From the NCBI GenBank assembly GCA_016785225.1, contig JAFBJZ010000422.1, forward strand, positions 2,286,001-2,350,000: DNA of 64,000 bases. The letters run 5' to 3'. A program made the translations under genes and the position numbers. The notes beneath the pieces were generated by a model, which saw only the letters and a program-made list of their open reading frames with translations, searched no databases and was not told where the DNA came from. This DNA is from Psettodes erumei (lineage: Eukaryota > Chordata > Actinopteri > Pleuronectiformes > Psettodidae). Shown here piece by piece: positions 22,662-34,540 of the stretch. The stretch's first letter is position 1, and every line of letters begins with the position of its first letter.

Positions 22662-22699
22662 GGCGGGGGTGGGGGTGGGGGGGTGGGGGGTGGGGGGGA
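22662..22699 (+). repeat. G-rich tract, potential G-quadruplex
   Basis: Six runs of five to eight G are separated by single T in under 40 bases. This satisfies the usual four-run quadruplex pattern with one-base loops, which is the most stable class. It follows directly on the retroelement tail. It may be an expanded simple repeat rather than a functional element. Confidence 0.85.
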
Positions 22700-22829
22700 T
22701 AAAAGAATATAGTACCTTGCGCAGATGAGGAGGGAAAAAACATGCCCCCCGGCTCCCTCCATACCTGCCTGTCTTCTGCTGCTGGTATCCTCAACACCTT
22801 TCTTTGGGATTTACTTAGAATATGAAAGG

Positions 22830-23640
22830 ATTGAAGCTACACCTGGCTTGACAGACACTGTGCTACTTTATTAAACCTCATGCGTCAAGTACGGCACCGT
22901 ATTAAAATTGAAAAAGAGGCAGTGAGAACCCGATTCCTCCGGATAGACGGTGTGAAATCCTTGGTCAAAGCACCGCGGATCTGTCTCTCCTCGCGCCCAG
23001 CTCTCTCCGAAGCACCGAGCGGCCCTATTGATATTTAGATGATGCCATCATAGGCAGGATAGGCTTTTTTTTAAAGATATTGATTTTAAATTGCACATTA
23101 GGCCTATTCTACACTGCTCGCTATGTCTTAAAGATGGGCCGCTGCTGCCTTCCCCAGGCGCTGTCTTCCGTGTGGGAATTTGTATGGATTTTTGGGGGGC
23201 TTGTTTGCAGTGATGGGGGAGCAATCGCAATAAGTGCTCCATTACTTACACAATCTGCGAGTGCTCAGAAAATTAGTCACCAGTGACCCCTTGGCCTCCC
23301 TCTCGTACTCATTCGCAGTCAGACCTGATGGGAATAAGAATAAAGTGGACTGGGTCCAAACCTGCTCTGTGGGTTAAATTAATGAAAAAGCGCTCTGCGG
23401 TGCAATTGATTAAATACGACAGATACACACATAGAAACAGTAATTACAAACAAAGTCATGCATCACACTGAAAAAGCTCATGCCTGTCGAATCAACACTG
23501 CGACACCCAACACATCCCGATCAATGTGGCGGCGCTGTTCTCTGCCGCTGTACGTATCATTAAAAGTTCCTTAAACTGGATCCGCCCATTTCTCGCGTGT
23601 GAAATGTGTGACGGGCGGTTACCGGTTCATGTTTAATCTG
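22830..23640. promoter_or_regulatory. Candidate conserved non-coding element cluster
   Basis: About 800 bases without simple repeats beyond a T8 run near 23,065. Words include CCTATTGATATTTAGATGATG near 23,023, GGCCTATTCTACAC near 23,101, AAAATTAGTCACC near 23,268 and TTAAATTAATG then GCAATTGATTAAATAC (23,374-23,418). Scattered CpGs are retained. No coding frame of note. A strong regulatory candidate. Confidence 0.38.
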
Positions 23641-25400
23641 AAACCACGAGTTAACGCCACTTTCTCATCAGCTCAGTGTCAATGGTGTGTTGGTCTTACC
23701 TGCGCTGTGTGCAGTGTGCAGTTTGGCACAGTGGGTTGATTTCCATTTGCATTGATCACATTCCCATTGACATCTCCATAATACACAGAATGAAATGTTG
23801 CGTGTACAGACTGCCGCCACAACAGCAGCTGAGACAGTGATGTTGATCTGTTTTTGAATAAAGTGAGTGGGAGAAAAGACCGTCCGTCTTCCATTCGTCG
23901 TTGCCGTGCTTTGTGACTGATGTTCATCACCGTGTTCTTTTGAGCCTTGAAGATACTGTATCATCACAAATTTGTGCTGGAGCACAGTGTACTGATCCAG
24001 CATGCAACACAGCGATTAACAACATGTGAGTACAGTGTTGGAGGCAGCTACAGAAGGAGCACTTATGAACGGTACGGTGGAAAAAAGTATGTCTGCGAGT
24101 CTTGATTCATGATTGGACTCTGAAATGAGTTTTCCCTTCCATGCACTGCAGTTGCAGACATTTGTCTTTCTGCATGGGGGCTCCTTCACCCTCAGTCAGT
24201 CTGATTTACTTCTGTGTTTCCTCTTCATTATAAGACAAACAAGAAGAAGAAGAAATAATCTCTGTTTTGTTTTGTTTTTAATGAGACTCTCACAAAAGGA
24301 GCCAAAGCCGTCACGTAAACAGAGCAGGTAAAATCAGCCTCTTTTGCTCTGCATCCAACTACGTAATATTTCAGAGGGGTTCGTTAAAACCTTTATTTTG
24401 AAAAAACAATCTCCTCTCTGAATAAAAGTCTGGCAGATTAAATATGCTTTAACTGCTGTTTCGCTCCAAATCATGCAAGCAAAGGGAGTTTTTAGAGGAA
24501 AGCTCGCCTGCATATGAAGATTCGGGCTGTGCCGTGGGGAAGGGAGGGCAGGTGATGTAAAACTCCAAGCACTTCCTCTGAGTTGCTTTTAATGAAAATA
24601 AAGTGGGATCAGCACAAATCGGCAGGAGGTGACACAGCGGAGGAGGAGGAGGAGGAGGAGAGGAGCACTCCTCTACCTCTCTCTCCTCTCGCCCTCCATC
24701 ATTCGCTCCCCTTTCACTCTCCGTAACGCTCTTCTCCCTCCTGGCTGTCTCAGGATGTGGAGGGCCTTGTATCACCCCAGCATCAAACGCAAAAAAATGC
24801 AAGACAAATCACAGTGATGCATTGCTTAAGTTAATAAATGAAGCTTCAGAAACCTGATCACACAACGCACTTGTCTCCATAAAGGAGCACAAGGGGACTG
24901 ACTATTGCCAGATGCAGCTGCATGTCTGTGAACAAAGAGGACACACACATGTAATCCCTTTGGGTTTGGGGCGACACTGTCTATGCGATGGGTGCCAGCA
25001 GAGCTCTCACTCTGAATGACTGACTGTACTTTGACATCACAGGGAGTGGAGGAAAGATACTCCCTCTTTATTAAGAGTAAGATGGAAAATCCATTTACCC
25101 CAGCTGACTCATAACCAGAGCAGAAAAAAAGAAGACGCTTGTTTTAGCTTTCAAAACGAATCCATGATGAAACTGCGCTGTATGTATGGAAATATGGAGG
25201 CCTCGTCAGCTGCGGGGGAAACAAAATCTGTCACAGCTCCGCAGGGCTCCCCATTTTTTTTTTTTTTCAGTTAGGTGGTGAACCGAGCAAAGGGAAATCA
25301 GTCGCAGTTGGTCAACAATTAACAAAGAAACTGGCCTGTCAGCAAACTTTATTTTCACTCACGGAAATTATGTTTCAACGGGAAAACCAACGACATCATT
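23640..25400. other. Mostly featureless non-coding stretch
   Basis: Mixed sequence with a GAA tract near 24,240, a (GGA) tract at 24,639-24,662 and a T14 run near 25,254-25,267. The 111- and 117-codon minus-strand frames are not recognised, and the second reads Pro-rich across the GGA tract. Confidence 0.5.
24639..24662 (+). repeat. (GGA)8 microsatellite
   Basis: About eight GGA units followed by a CT-rich stretch. The purine strand could form triplex DNA with the pyrimidine region that follows (inference). Confidence 0.93.
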
Positions 25401-25700
25401 CGTCATATCATAATCTCACCCAGCGCAAGGAAATATGCGTTCAGACCCACTCGCCAGGTCAAGCCACATCCAAGCAACGTGTCGCATCGCCGATGTGACA
25501 TCACCATATGAGCATTTTCATGAAGACAATCACTGGAGTCCGCCGTTGCATAAAGCTTTAGCTTTAACGCAAAGAAAACTTGTATTATGCAAAATACGCA
25601 AATATAATAAGCTGAGGAGCAGAGCTGGACCGGGCCCGCCCGGAGACTTCACCATCATGAGCCGTGGACTGCTGGTCTGATGCAGTATCATCAGCTGACA
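25400..25700. promoter_or_regulatory. Candidate conserved non-coding element
   Basis: Repeat-free block with TATTATGCAAAATACGCAAAT near 25,582, which resembles paired POU/C/EBP half-sites, then a GC-rich segment. The 81-codon plus-strand frame is not recognised. Confidence 0.28.
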
Positions 25701-25859
25701 CTGGTGTGTATTGAACGTGGTCTCACCGCTACATCTCCAAGTATTGTCATGGCCATCCCACCCCACCCCCGCAGCACTGGCGCTGGGGTCATGTGATACT
25801 GTGTGAGCGAACAGGACGTCCAGTGCGCAGCTGTCCTCAGTGAATCTTTTTCAGCACCA

Positions 25860-26400
25860 TGAAATTATTATATTAGTTATAAAAGTTATACCGACGCGAC
25901 GTGTTAATCGATTCAACGGTCTCTCGTGACACCAGCGAGTTCGGCCGCGTCGCCGCCTCGATGCCAGGCCAAGTGTAAATTTCTGGAATTGTCGCTAGTC
26001 CGCAGCGCGAAACTGTCCTTGAAATGATGGCACCATATAATCCGTGGACAAATACACTGGCGAGCTGACTTAATCTGTGGGATCACGAGCGAGGATAGAC
26101 CACATTATTAATGAGCCATTTAAACGGCGTCACCTAATCTGCGCCGAACTGTGTCAGCGTTGTTTGTGTGTGAGCACAGCTTCACGCCTGCAGAGTATCT
26201 CTGCTCTCGGCCAAAAGTTTAGTGAACTTTTTAAAGATGGTTCCTGATGCGCTGGACCTCAGTGACATCACACCACGGTCCGGACTGAATGCAGGGTTGC
26301 ACAGGTTGATAAGAAAGCTCCGTATACGAGAAACCATATTTTCCTCCTTCAGATTCTCCTTTTTTTTTTTCACTCGTCCGCGTATGTATGCCATGACCGA
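25860..26400. promoter_or_regulatory. Candidate conserved non-coding element cluster
   Basis: CpG-retaining complex sequence, with GTTAATCGATTCAACGG near 25,903 and CACATTATTAATGAGCC near 26,101 beside CACCTAATCTGCGCCG. It ends near a T10 run at 26,361. Regulatory role inferred from motif density and lack of repeats. Confidence 0.35.
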
Positions 26401-26409
26401 GAAATGAGG

Positions 26410-26800
26410 ATCTGACGAAATTCCTTTGTCATGGGTGTGGAAAGACGATTATTTATGGTGTTGTTTTCGCTTATGTATTCCCTTAATTAAAACATATCGG
26501 CTTCCAAAAGCAATATAAGAAACAAATTGCTTTGGCATGGCTGTGGCAGTTGGAGGACAGGCTCTGCATATTGGCGGGCTAAATGAGACGGGATTTGGAG
26601 TCTTTGAAACTACATTTCTGCTTGCAGACTATGGTAATGAGGCCTGGCCGAATGATATCACCGTTCCCAAATATTTAGTTTGTCATTTTGTGGTAACAGG
26701 CCCCTCTGTGCGTGCCGAGTGCGTGGAGCAGCTTTGGAGGGGGGGCGGGCGGGCGTCTGGGGGTGACTTCTTACAGATGACGGATCATTTTATGTAGATT
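26410..26800. promoter_or_regulatory. Strong candidate conserved non-coding element
   Basis: Repeat-free for nearly 400 bases. It contains TTAATTAA (26,483-26,490), an 8-base inverted repeat AAAGCAAT/ATTGCTTT (26,507-26,514 and 26,526-26,533, 11-base loop), and GGTAATGAGGCC near 26,632. An 86-codon plus-strand frame (26,537-26,797) starts well but resembles no protein I know and ends in low-complexity Gly. I favour an enhancer over a gene. Confidence 0.42.
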
Positions 26801-29260
26801 ACCTGTTTCTGGAGGTAAACGTCGCTGTGGGCTGCTTCATTTGGGATACGACAACCTTGTTATAATGTCACAACGTTGGCTTTATTTTGAAAAGACGGCC
26901 GCTCCACTGTCATCTGAAAACTGAATGAAATTTCCTATTTGGCAACTTCAGCCTTCGCCAATTCATTCATCCAGCGCACGGCCGCATGGGAGCGCAAACA
27001 TGCACGGGGGAGATGTTTTCAATCAGCGGTGACAGTTTCGGCTGGGACCGTGAGACAGCCCCTTCTCAAACAACAGTGGGGGGGCGATAATGTCCTCTTC
27101 TGAAAACACCACGGCGCTCCCCTCCTGTATTTTGGAGGGAACACATGTTTGCCTGTCTCTGCTTCTGTCAACAGCCTCCACTACAGTGGCAGAGACCAAA
27201 GAGAGCTCGACTCCCTGTGTGCTGGGGGGTTGGGGTGGGGTTGGGGGGGCAGCCTCCCTGTCAGGCGAGGCTGATATGACGACTCATTTCACAGCGATGC
27301 ACTGGTGTGGTTTCTCCATAAACACGGGTATGAAAAATGTTTTTTGGGAGGCAGAAGTTTGTGGTCAAGACGAAAACATGAGTCCAAAAGGGGGGGTTAA
27401 ACAAATTGTCTAAATGTAAATGGGTGAAAGTTTCTGTTGGGTAAACCAGAACTCTCCTCCTCGACTTGAAGTCTCTCTCTTGTCTTCTCCTGAGGGCGGT
27501 TAGTGAAGCCAGATGTCGTTAACAGATAACAAATGGCAGAGGCAGTAAGCGACAGCACACCTGGTACAGCTCGCTTCACGTGAACCGCTCTGTCTGCAGC
27601 CCGGCAGTGGTTGCAGTTGTGTGGTTGGTCGATGAAAAGCGTGTCATCACATTTGATCGCAGCGTGGTGTGTTGTGTTCCATGTTGCCACAGACATTTTT
27701 GCCATTTTATCACACACTTATTTATTTGGTAGCAGAGGGATGATGGCAAATAAGGGGACCGACAAAGAGTCGGCTCGAACCTGTGATGTTGTGGTTCACC
27801 TGCGGACGGTGTGATGCTCAGACTGGGGGGGCGTCTTCACAAGCTTTCACTGTTTATTGTGTTTCATATTCACAAAGACGGGCACCGGCAGGCTGCAGTA
27901 AAAGTTCACTCCCTCGCTCTTCTGCTGCGCTTAAATTCCTATTTGGATTAGGAACCAAGTCAAATGTCATGTCCCTGTATGAAAGGCGTAACTAATATCA
28001 AGTTATTAATTTTCCATGTCGGCAGCCTGGTGTCAGCTCGAAGTGACCCTGATCTATTATGAGATATTGCCTCTGATCTGCGGTTTGCTTTTGTTTTTAG
28101 CGCTGACATCATCTGAACTGTTGTACAGTAATCCTCCCACACTGATCAGAGCTCATGTAGCGTTTGAGCCGGCACACAGACCCGTAGGGGAGGGTGGTCT
28201 GCCCCCCCACCCCACCCCACCCCACCCCCAGCCTCCGATGATTGATGATACTTTGGTGACACTGACAGAGAGGGATCAGCACAACAACCGGCAACTTCTG
28301 CATAACTCAGCTTGAGCCAGACGCCAGCAACGCTATTGTGTCATCAACACTGGCGCACACACACTGAGACACTAGTAAACACATCCGCCCACCAGCTCAC
28401 ACACTTGCACTGAGTCACTCAAAGGGATGGGGTTGATTTACTGTTGCTAAGACGCAGTTTCTCATACATTATGAACGGAGGCTGGCCGCGTCTGCACCCT
28501 AACATGTTCCGATAACCCTGTGATTGTCTTCTGTTCTATAAGGCCTCGCATTAATCCCACACCTGTGCTCCCAAGCTCGCAATTTTGCTTGTCAAATCTC
28601 CAAAAATCAGCTTCGAGCCACCTGTTCTGTTGACCACAGGGTCTCTGGGAAAACAAGAGCATCCAGTGCGTGCACTGTAAAAAATGTCGGCCAGCCATCA
28701 GAGCTTTTAGTCTTAAAAAAATGAACCCTTTTTGAGATGTTCTTAAATAGGAAACCCAGTTCCACATGGCCTGGGTCTTATTTCCCTAGCTTTGATTAGA
28801 ATAATAATATCTCGGATAAAAACAATGACAATAAGAGCTGAAACACTGTAATCAAAACTTTATGTTCAGGTGTTTCTCCCCATCAATAAAGAGCTCTTCC
28901 AAAAAGTTTCAGACATTAGTATAAACATGGGAGCTTAGATTTCACTTCCCTCTGATGTGAGACAGATTCTGCTCTGTGGCAGATGATGCCAAGAAGATGC
29001 TGGTAGGAAAGGTAACGTCAGGATAAGCTCAGCGTGTCGTTTGATACCGCGGCCAACAGGCTCCGTCCTGAGGCTGAGTGACTCCTGCGCGTGGACACTT
29101 TTTGCAGCGTGGTCCCGCATCAATCATCCTTTCTGAGTCCCGCTCTTGCAGCTGCCCAGATGTATAATTTACAACATTAATGTCTCAAGTCACTTTCATT
29201 TTATGGAGTTATCAATTTCTCCGCATAAAGAACTCTTAACAAAGGCTGGTGACGACTCCC
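26800..29260. other. Mostly featureless non-coding stretch
   Basis: Mixed sequence. A C-rich (CCCCA)n tract lies at 28,202-28,230 and GT-rich G tracts near 27,225-27,250. A short enhancer-like part at 26,930-27,010 has CCAATTCATTCATCC. A CACTGTAAAAAATG word near 28,670, frequent in fish transposon ends, has no recognisable body. Open frames up to 107 codons are not recognised. Confidence 0.45.
28202..28230 (+). repeat. (CCCCA)n tract, potential i-motif/G-quadruplex on opposite strand
   Basis: Five C runs of four to seven bases separated by single A. The minus strand therefore has five G runs with one-base loops. Confidence 0.85.
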
Positions 29261-29660
29261 AGCACATTTAAAGAGGCGGCCGTTAACAATATATCTGGTT
29301 GCAGGCAGAATGAACCGTTTTATTGCGGAGCGCATATCAAATAATGGCGTCTGTTGGCACGTCGATATCTCCGCAGCAGCGGCAGCCAGCGGTGCCCGGG
29401 CGGAGACTGTCCCGTGGTCACTCCCATTTGGCGCCAGTCGCGCAGACCCAGAATGCTTCACTTCTTACAAAAAAAAATGTTCAGGCCCATTCACAGTGCC
29501 TGGTAATCAATACTCGCGGCACAGCTGTTGGACCGTAAAACGGCCCTTAATTCGGAGACAGCCCCTTCCTCTCTCTCAGTCGGCCTCAGTCTGTTGCAGG
29601 ACGTCAGCCGGCTCACCTACACATGAGGAGAGGTGACGGCGGCCAGAGTCCAACACTTCC
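29260..29660. promoter_or_regulatory. Candidate conserved non-coding element
   Basis: Starts at CGGCCGTTAACAATATATC near 29,278 and runs through GAACCGTTTTATTGCGGAGC and ATCAAATAATGGCG near 29,336, with many CpGs to 29,450. The overlapping plus-strand frames (71 and 108 codons) are not recognised. Enhancer-like texture. Confidence 0.33.
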
Positions 29661-30540
29661 AGGTTTGCATTTTATCCGCACCTTTACAAAAAGTGCAAAC
29701 ATTCCCTGCAAAGTAAGTATTAGTTTGATATTTACTGCAAAAAATATAATTCAGCACACAATTCAGCTAACTGCAGTGCCCCCCCCAAAGTGCACGTCCC
29801 TGTCCAGTGTTTTCCTGTTCACAAAGCAGTGAAATACTGTACGGCATGGCAGCGCTGCAATCTGATACGTTTTAAACGGGACCTTGAAGTTGGCCAGAAC
29901 CACATCTATCAGTGACTAAATCTGTCCTTGCATTCCCGGGGAAGACTCTCAAGGATGGGGCCGGTCTTCAAAAGCATCTCTCCCTTTTGATGTAAACTTC
30001 TGTGAGTGCGAGGGTGCCCCCGCAGCCCCGCCGTCTTTTAATTGATTATGTGAGGCAGAGGGCACCGTATTGTAAATGAGGTGATAGACGGGGACCGCAG
30101 TGCTCAGAAGCCTGACCCTCTCTTATTTTCCGCTGCAGTGGCGGCTCACGGTCGAGAGAACCTGGACGTGTCGTGGCAACATTTAGGATTAGTTAAATAT
30201 AACAACACCCAAACAAAAGAAAAATCTTCGACAGGTTTTTTTTATCCTAAAAATAAAATAATGTTCTCATATGTGTGATGTGAATATCACTAATTAATAA
30301 AGTGGCGGGTCCTGCAAATCCCCTGTCAGCCATGCATGTGCACAGGGTGCTGTGTTTTACAACACATGCATATTCCTTACATAGGAACAGTAAGTTCATT
30401 CACACGCTGTACAGTAGCTAGCATTGTCCCCGGGCGAAACGAACCAAGTCTCCCTCCCCCTGGTGGTTAAAGGGACGATAGACTGCGGCGGTCGGGTGCA
30501 AAACAAATCTTCAGACTCGGCCCGCAGCTCAGGGCGCCAT
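29660..30540. other. Mixed non-coding stretch
   Basis: The part at 30,030-30,105 (TTTTAATTGATTATGTGAGG and ATTGTAAATGAGG) looks enhancer-like. A good splice-acceptor look-alike (pyrimidines then GCTGCAG) ends at 30,139 and opens a 65-codon frame, but no donor or known protein follows. Confidence 0.4.
30452..30466 (-). promoter_or_regulatory. CTCF-like site
   Basis: On the minus strand it reads CCACCAGGGGGAGGG. This fits the CTCF core CCASYAGRKGGCRSY except for A in place of the C after the G run. Binding is unproven. Confidence 0.3.
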
Positions 30541-30559
30541 GACATTTGACAGTCTTTTA

Positions 30560-31260
30560 TGGTGCAGCACGAGACATGCTGGGGAGGCGAAAAATTCAAT
30601 TGTGCCGTATTGATTCCCAGCCGTCTGTCATTATTCCCAGGTTGATTGACAGGAGGAAATTGGTTACGTTAAGTATTTCATATGTTATACGGGCTGACAT
30701 TTGTTTGCCTGCTCCCTATGTCAATATTGTTGGAGAGATCTGTAGCTTTATGAGATAGCATTATACACTGACTGTGGCTTTTGTGTGATGTTCCAGTGTT
30801 TTTCCTGACATAATTTAAGATATATTAAAAACTGGCAGAATCGTGAGGTGTTTAATGCCAATATTATTGTCCTCCTCTGGGGGATCATGTATGTTCATAA
30901 TCGGCGGCGGTCGTGTGCATGTGTGCACTGCGCGCCTAAAATATTTCTCTGCGTGCGTTTGGGCATCAAAACAGGCCAGCGTCAGTCAAACGGAGCCATT
31001 CTGATGGCATCGTGTTGACACGCCACAGAAGAAGAGAGCGCGGTGACCTCATCACGCCGACAGCCGGCTCACCTGGGCGCGCGCTCGCCGCAGTATTTGA
31101 GCCGCGTTAGCGCTGGCATATCTCTATTTTTAAATTTGCACGGGTCGAGGTTTCATAGGCGTTGGCCAGATATGCCGCCTCCTCGTGTTCACTCTCTGAT
31201 GGGATCGGTGTCAAACTGACGTTCAGCTGTGTTTGCCTGGAGTTAGTGCCTGAATGGATC
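30560..31260. promoter_or_regulatory. Strong candidate enhancer with PBX-PREP/MEIS decamer
   Basis: TGATTGACAG at 30,643-30,652 is an exact PBX-PREP/MEIS composite site, and TGATTCCC and CTGTCATTATTCC lie within 40 bases upstream. The following 120 bases are uniform AT-rich complex sequence. A second part to 31,260 is CpG-dense around 31,035-31,110 (GGGCGCGCGCTCGCCGC). Motifs are seen; enhancer function is inferred. Confidence 0.42.
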
Positions 31261-32470
31261 AGGATATTCAGCTTGGTTCTGTATGATTTTTCTTAAAATA
31301 TACTACTATCCGATCCCTGTGCCACGCTCAATAATCGCTCTGCATCCTTTGTAATTTGTGTGTGACGACCACTGACGTGCCGTGTGTCTTAAGGTGATAT
31401 ATGAAGAAAAATGGCCGTGTGCCACAGCGGTCCCTGCCTTCATGTTACTGTACGACGGGTGCTTGACAGGTACCCTGAGTCGTGATGTCAGATTATCACA
31501 GAGTATCACAAGTGGGATATGATGGCCTCGAGGGCCCCAACACGGATCACACAGCCTTTTCACAGGTTATTTCCACACTGATGCTGCACATCACACTCCT
31601 GCTGTGTTGCTCCGATAATCACCTCTTAGCTCCGGTAGCAGACGTCGCTGTGAGCAGTTTGGACACCGGGGGCCGTATGCCTGATCATTCGCTCGTTAAC
31701 ATTCACGCTGGCTAATTATCCCGCTGTGGTAGAAGTGCCAAAGTTTCAAGCTGCAACTCGTGGCACAGAGCGAAAGACAAAAAAAATACTCGACACAAAA
31801 CGTAGCTGCTGTGAGACCGATGCAAAAACGGTTCCCGGCTTGTTTTCTCTGAGATTTTGAGTCTGGACACGCAGACCTCAGATCAGGTAACACGGCATTC
31901 ATCGGTTCACCCTCACCCTCTGTCCGGCTGTGTCCCAGTTATTCTTTGTCGGTCAAACCCAAAAGCAAATGTTTAGAGTCAGCTGGCCCATCCCTCACGC
32001 CACACTGACAGAGGCACTGTCCATATAGATCTGCAGTCCTGGGTCAACATTAGCTCTTAGCTGGACTGAGCATTGGTGAGGTCAGCGGATCAATAGTAAG
32101 ACCGTCGCCCCAATTGTGGTGATGACGTCATGGTTTCTATATGAATGGTTAATTTTGCCAATTATTTACATCATGTGTTGTTTACATTTTACACGTACGT
32201 CCCCTGCCTGGTTTTAGAAAACATCCCCTGGAGCATCGTCTGCCCGGGCGGTGCGCGGCAGCTCATCCTTCGCCTGGAGCAACACTTGTTGGGTTTAGCA
32301 TTAACCTGCCTTCCTCCGCTGTTTGACGGACAACGCCAGGTGTGTGAGAGGCTCAAGGGTGCGGCGGTCTCTTTACTGCCGGCTCCTCTTGGTTCGTTGG
32401 TGTTCTGGGCCTGAACCCGTGCTTTGTAAAGCGCCTGATAACAGGCCTCGGGCTGGAACAATTACTCTGT
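31260..32470. other. Mixed stretch with enhancer-like parts
   Basis: Repeat-poor, with somewhat enhancer-like parts at 31,590-31,725 (CGCTCGTTAACATTC, GGCTAATTATCC) and 32,100-32,300 (GGTTAATTTTGCCAATTATTT near 32,146). Overlapping 89-90-codon frames on both strands at 32,145-32,461 are unrecognised. Confidence 0.35.
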
Positions 32471-33737
32471 GGTGATTTCCCCTTTGTTGTGATCTGATGA
32501 TTTTTTTCCTGCTATTGATTCTCACTGTTATAGCGCTGATTAGACCCACTGTGTGTTCATGGGCCAACGTTTTACTGCCATCAGCTTTATGAACGTTGCT
32601 GTGTTCAGTCAAGAGCTCCCTCCATCTTTAGCACTGCATCAGAATGTTTGACGGATCAGATTTTTTGTTGCTTTCGGGTGGGGGGGAAACAAATGTATCT
32701 TGAACAGATTCACACAAAACATCAGTGAAAATCATTATTCCTGGTCCAGCACACTTTAATTCCTCCCATGATCAGACTTGATGACTGGACATGGGGCCTG
32801 CTCTCACTCCAGGTACATTAAAGATTCATGTGTACCCGTGGGATCAGGAGGGTCCGGTAGATGGTTTGCCTTACTGGTCTGGTGAATTCTGGGAAAAAAC
32901 CTTAAGTGGGGTAAATGTATTTCATGTAATCCCCGGATTAGCATAGCAACCGGCTAATGGCCAGGAATGGACGCTCCTCTGTCAGTTTTTTTGTGTTCGT
33001 TTCACCCGAGGCGACGTGGTGGGTGGACTGGTTGGGGAGAGGGACTCAGACCAGCAGCTGCTGCATGGAGGCTTTTAGATGAAGAGGAGGAGGAGGAGGA
33101 GGCAGCGTCTTCAAGCTGTGACTCGTCCCTCTAATACATTATAATGCTGTCACTGTTCCAACAGGATGCAAAGTTTAGCGAACATATAACATTCTGCATC
33201 GCACGTCTTGTGACTGACGTTTTCGTGCGCTGTCAGGTCTTGTTATCTCATGTCCCAGGGAAATGGTGCACAATTTAAATACAACAAAAATCATTTATAA
33301 TAACTCTGAGATCATGTCAGATGTAGTAACAGTTGCATTCTGTGGGGTTTTCTCCCTCAACATTGTGCAAAACATAATTGGATGAAAGGTTTTTGTGTGC
33401 AAAGCTTTACGAGCTGCCGCCTGCAATTAAGTGATTTGAAGAAAAAAAAATGTTGTAAAGTTTATAATAACCCATTAAGATCGGGATGCTCCAGCTTCCC
33501 AAAAAGCTAATGATTGAAAGATATTGTAATTTGTCCCGGCGTCTACTGGCAGGACTGAATGACTACTTTTAATTTGCTTCCATTTTGGTTTTTGCAATCT
33601 CTCATTGCCCCGTCTGCAGCACAGTCGTGCACAGCCCCACTGCTTTTTTACACTTGAGTATATAGTCATTTCTTGAACAATCTGCACTGGTTTTTATAAG
33701 AAACACATGACCTTGATGAAAAGTGCAGTTGTGTGTG

Positions 33738-33782
<45 letters not shown>

Positions 33783-34540
33783 GAAATGCCAATTTGGTGC
33801 AAATACCTTGTACTGCACGTCACAGAAATAAGAATGGCCCCTTTGCACAAGCTTGTCACATATTCACAAAACTCCTGCTCCGTTTCAAGTGATCTGTGTT
33901 CCCATGAGTGCACGCTAAAGTGTTAAGACGGCCGACTGCATGCAAATCCGTTGTCAAACTGCTGCGATCTGGCGCTCAGACGCGCGGCCTCTCGAGTTTT
34001 CTCACTTGAGTCGTCAAACGTGATCCAAGGGTTTTCATCACCAGTCACCACACGGATCTCTTTGCATTCGCACAAAACCAACAGGAAAAAAAGAGCATAT
34101 GACAGCCGGACCGTAGCTGTCCACAAACGATGCCTCAAGACTTGAAGTGTGAGTTCAACCGAGCGTAAAATGTCAGACGGGGGAGCTTCCAGGGATCGCT
34201 TGTTGGCAGGACCAAGTGGAAACCCAGCTTCATGCGAAGGGGAGACGACGTTCGGTTTGTACTTAACAGCTTGCGCATGGCTCCGTGTTCCTCTCAAATG
34301 TCATCCGAGACAGTCTTGCGGCACTGACCAGAAACAGAAGTTGTTGCCGATGTTTGGAGCCAGGTGATTATTTATGTACCTGCCACGAATTCCCGCTCAA
34401 CCTCGCCGCTGCACCGAAGCCTTCCACGGCTGCCCCAAAAGCCAGATGGAACGAGGCTGAGCGAACCGCAGAGAGCGTCCCGCTCTTTTAGAGACGCTCT
34501 GCTTTTCCTGAGTTATGAATTCACCATATGCTGTGCAAAA
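32470..34540. other. Mostly featureless non-coding stretch
   Basis: AT-rich sequence with a (GGA) tract at 33,082-33,102 and the CT/CA microsatellite at 33,740. At 33,923-34,297 a 124-codon minus-strand frame with one hydrophobic stretch overlaps plus-strand frames of 64 and 72 codons; no family is recognised and no start context or splice site supports it. Confidence 0.45.
33740..33782 (+). repeat. (CT)15(CA)6 compound microsatellite
   Basis: About 15 CT units pass directly into 6 CA units. The homopyrimidine part can form triplex (H-DNA). It explains the poly-Ser/Leu open frames here. Confidence 0.96.

Noticed and set aside
24629..24817. Arg-rich open frame
   Set aside because: The Arg run is the translation of the GGA microsatellite.
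26537..26797. 86-codon plus-strand frame as a small protein
   Set aside because: The C-terminal part is low-complexity Gly from G runs, and the block has enhancer-like words. It was kept only as a regulatory candidate pending a coding-potential test.
30118..30278. Splice acceptor and 65-codon frame as an exon
   Set aside because: The acceptor looks good, but no donor follows before the stop, the peptide is Lys/Asn-rich at its end and I know no such protein.
33923..34297. 124-codon minus-strand frame with a hydrophobic stretch
   Set aside because: Plus-strand frames of 64 and 72 codons overlap it, no signal peptide is placed at the start, and no family is recognised.
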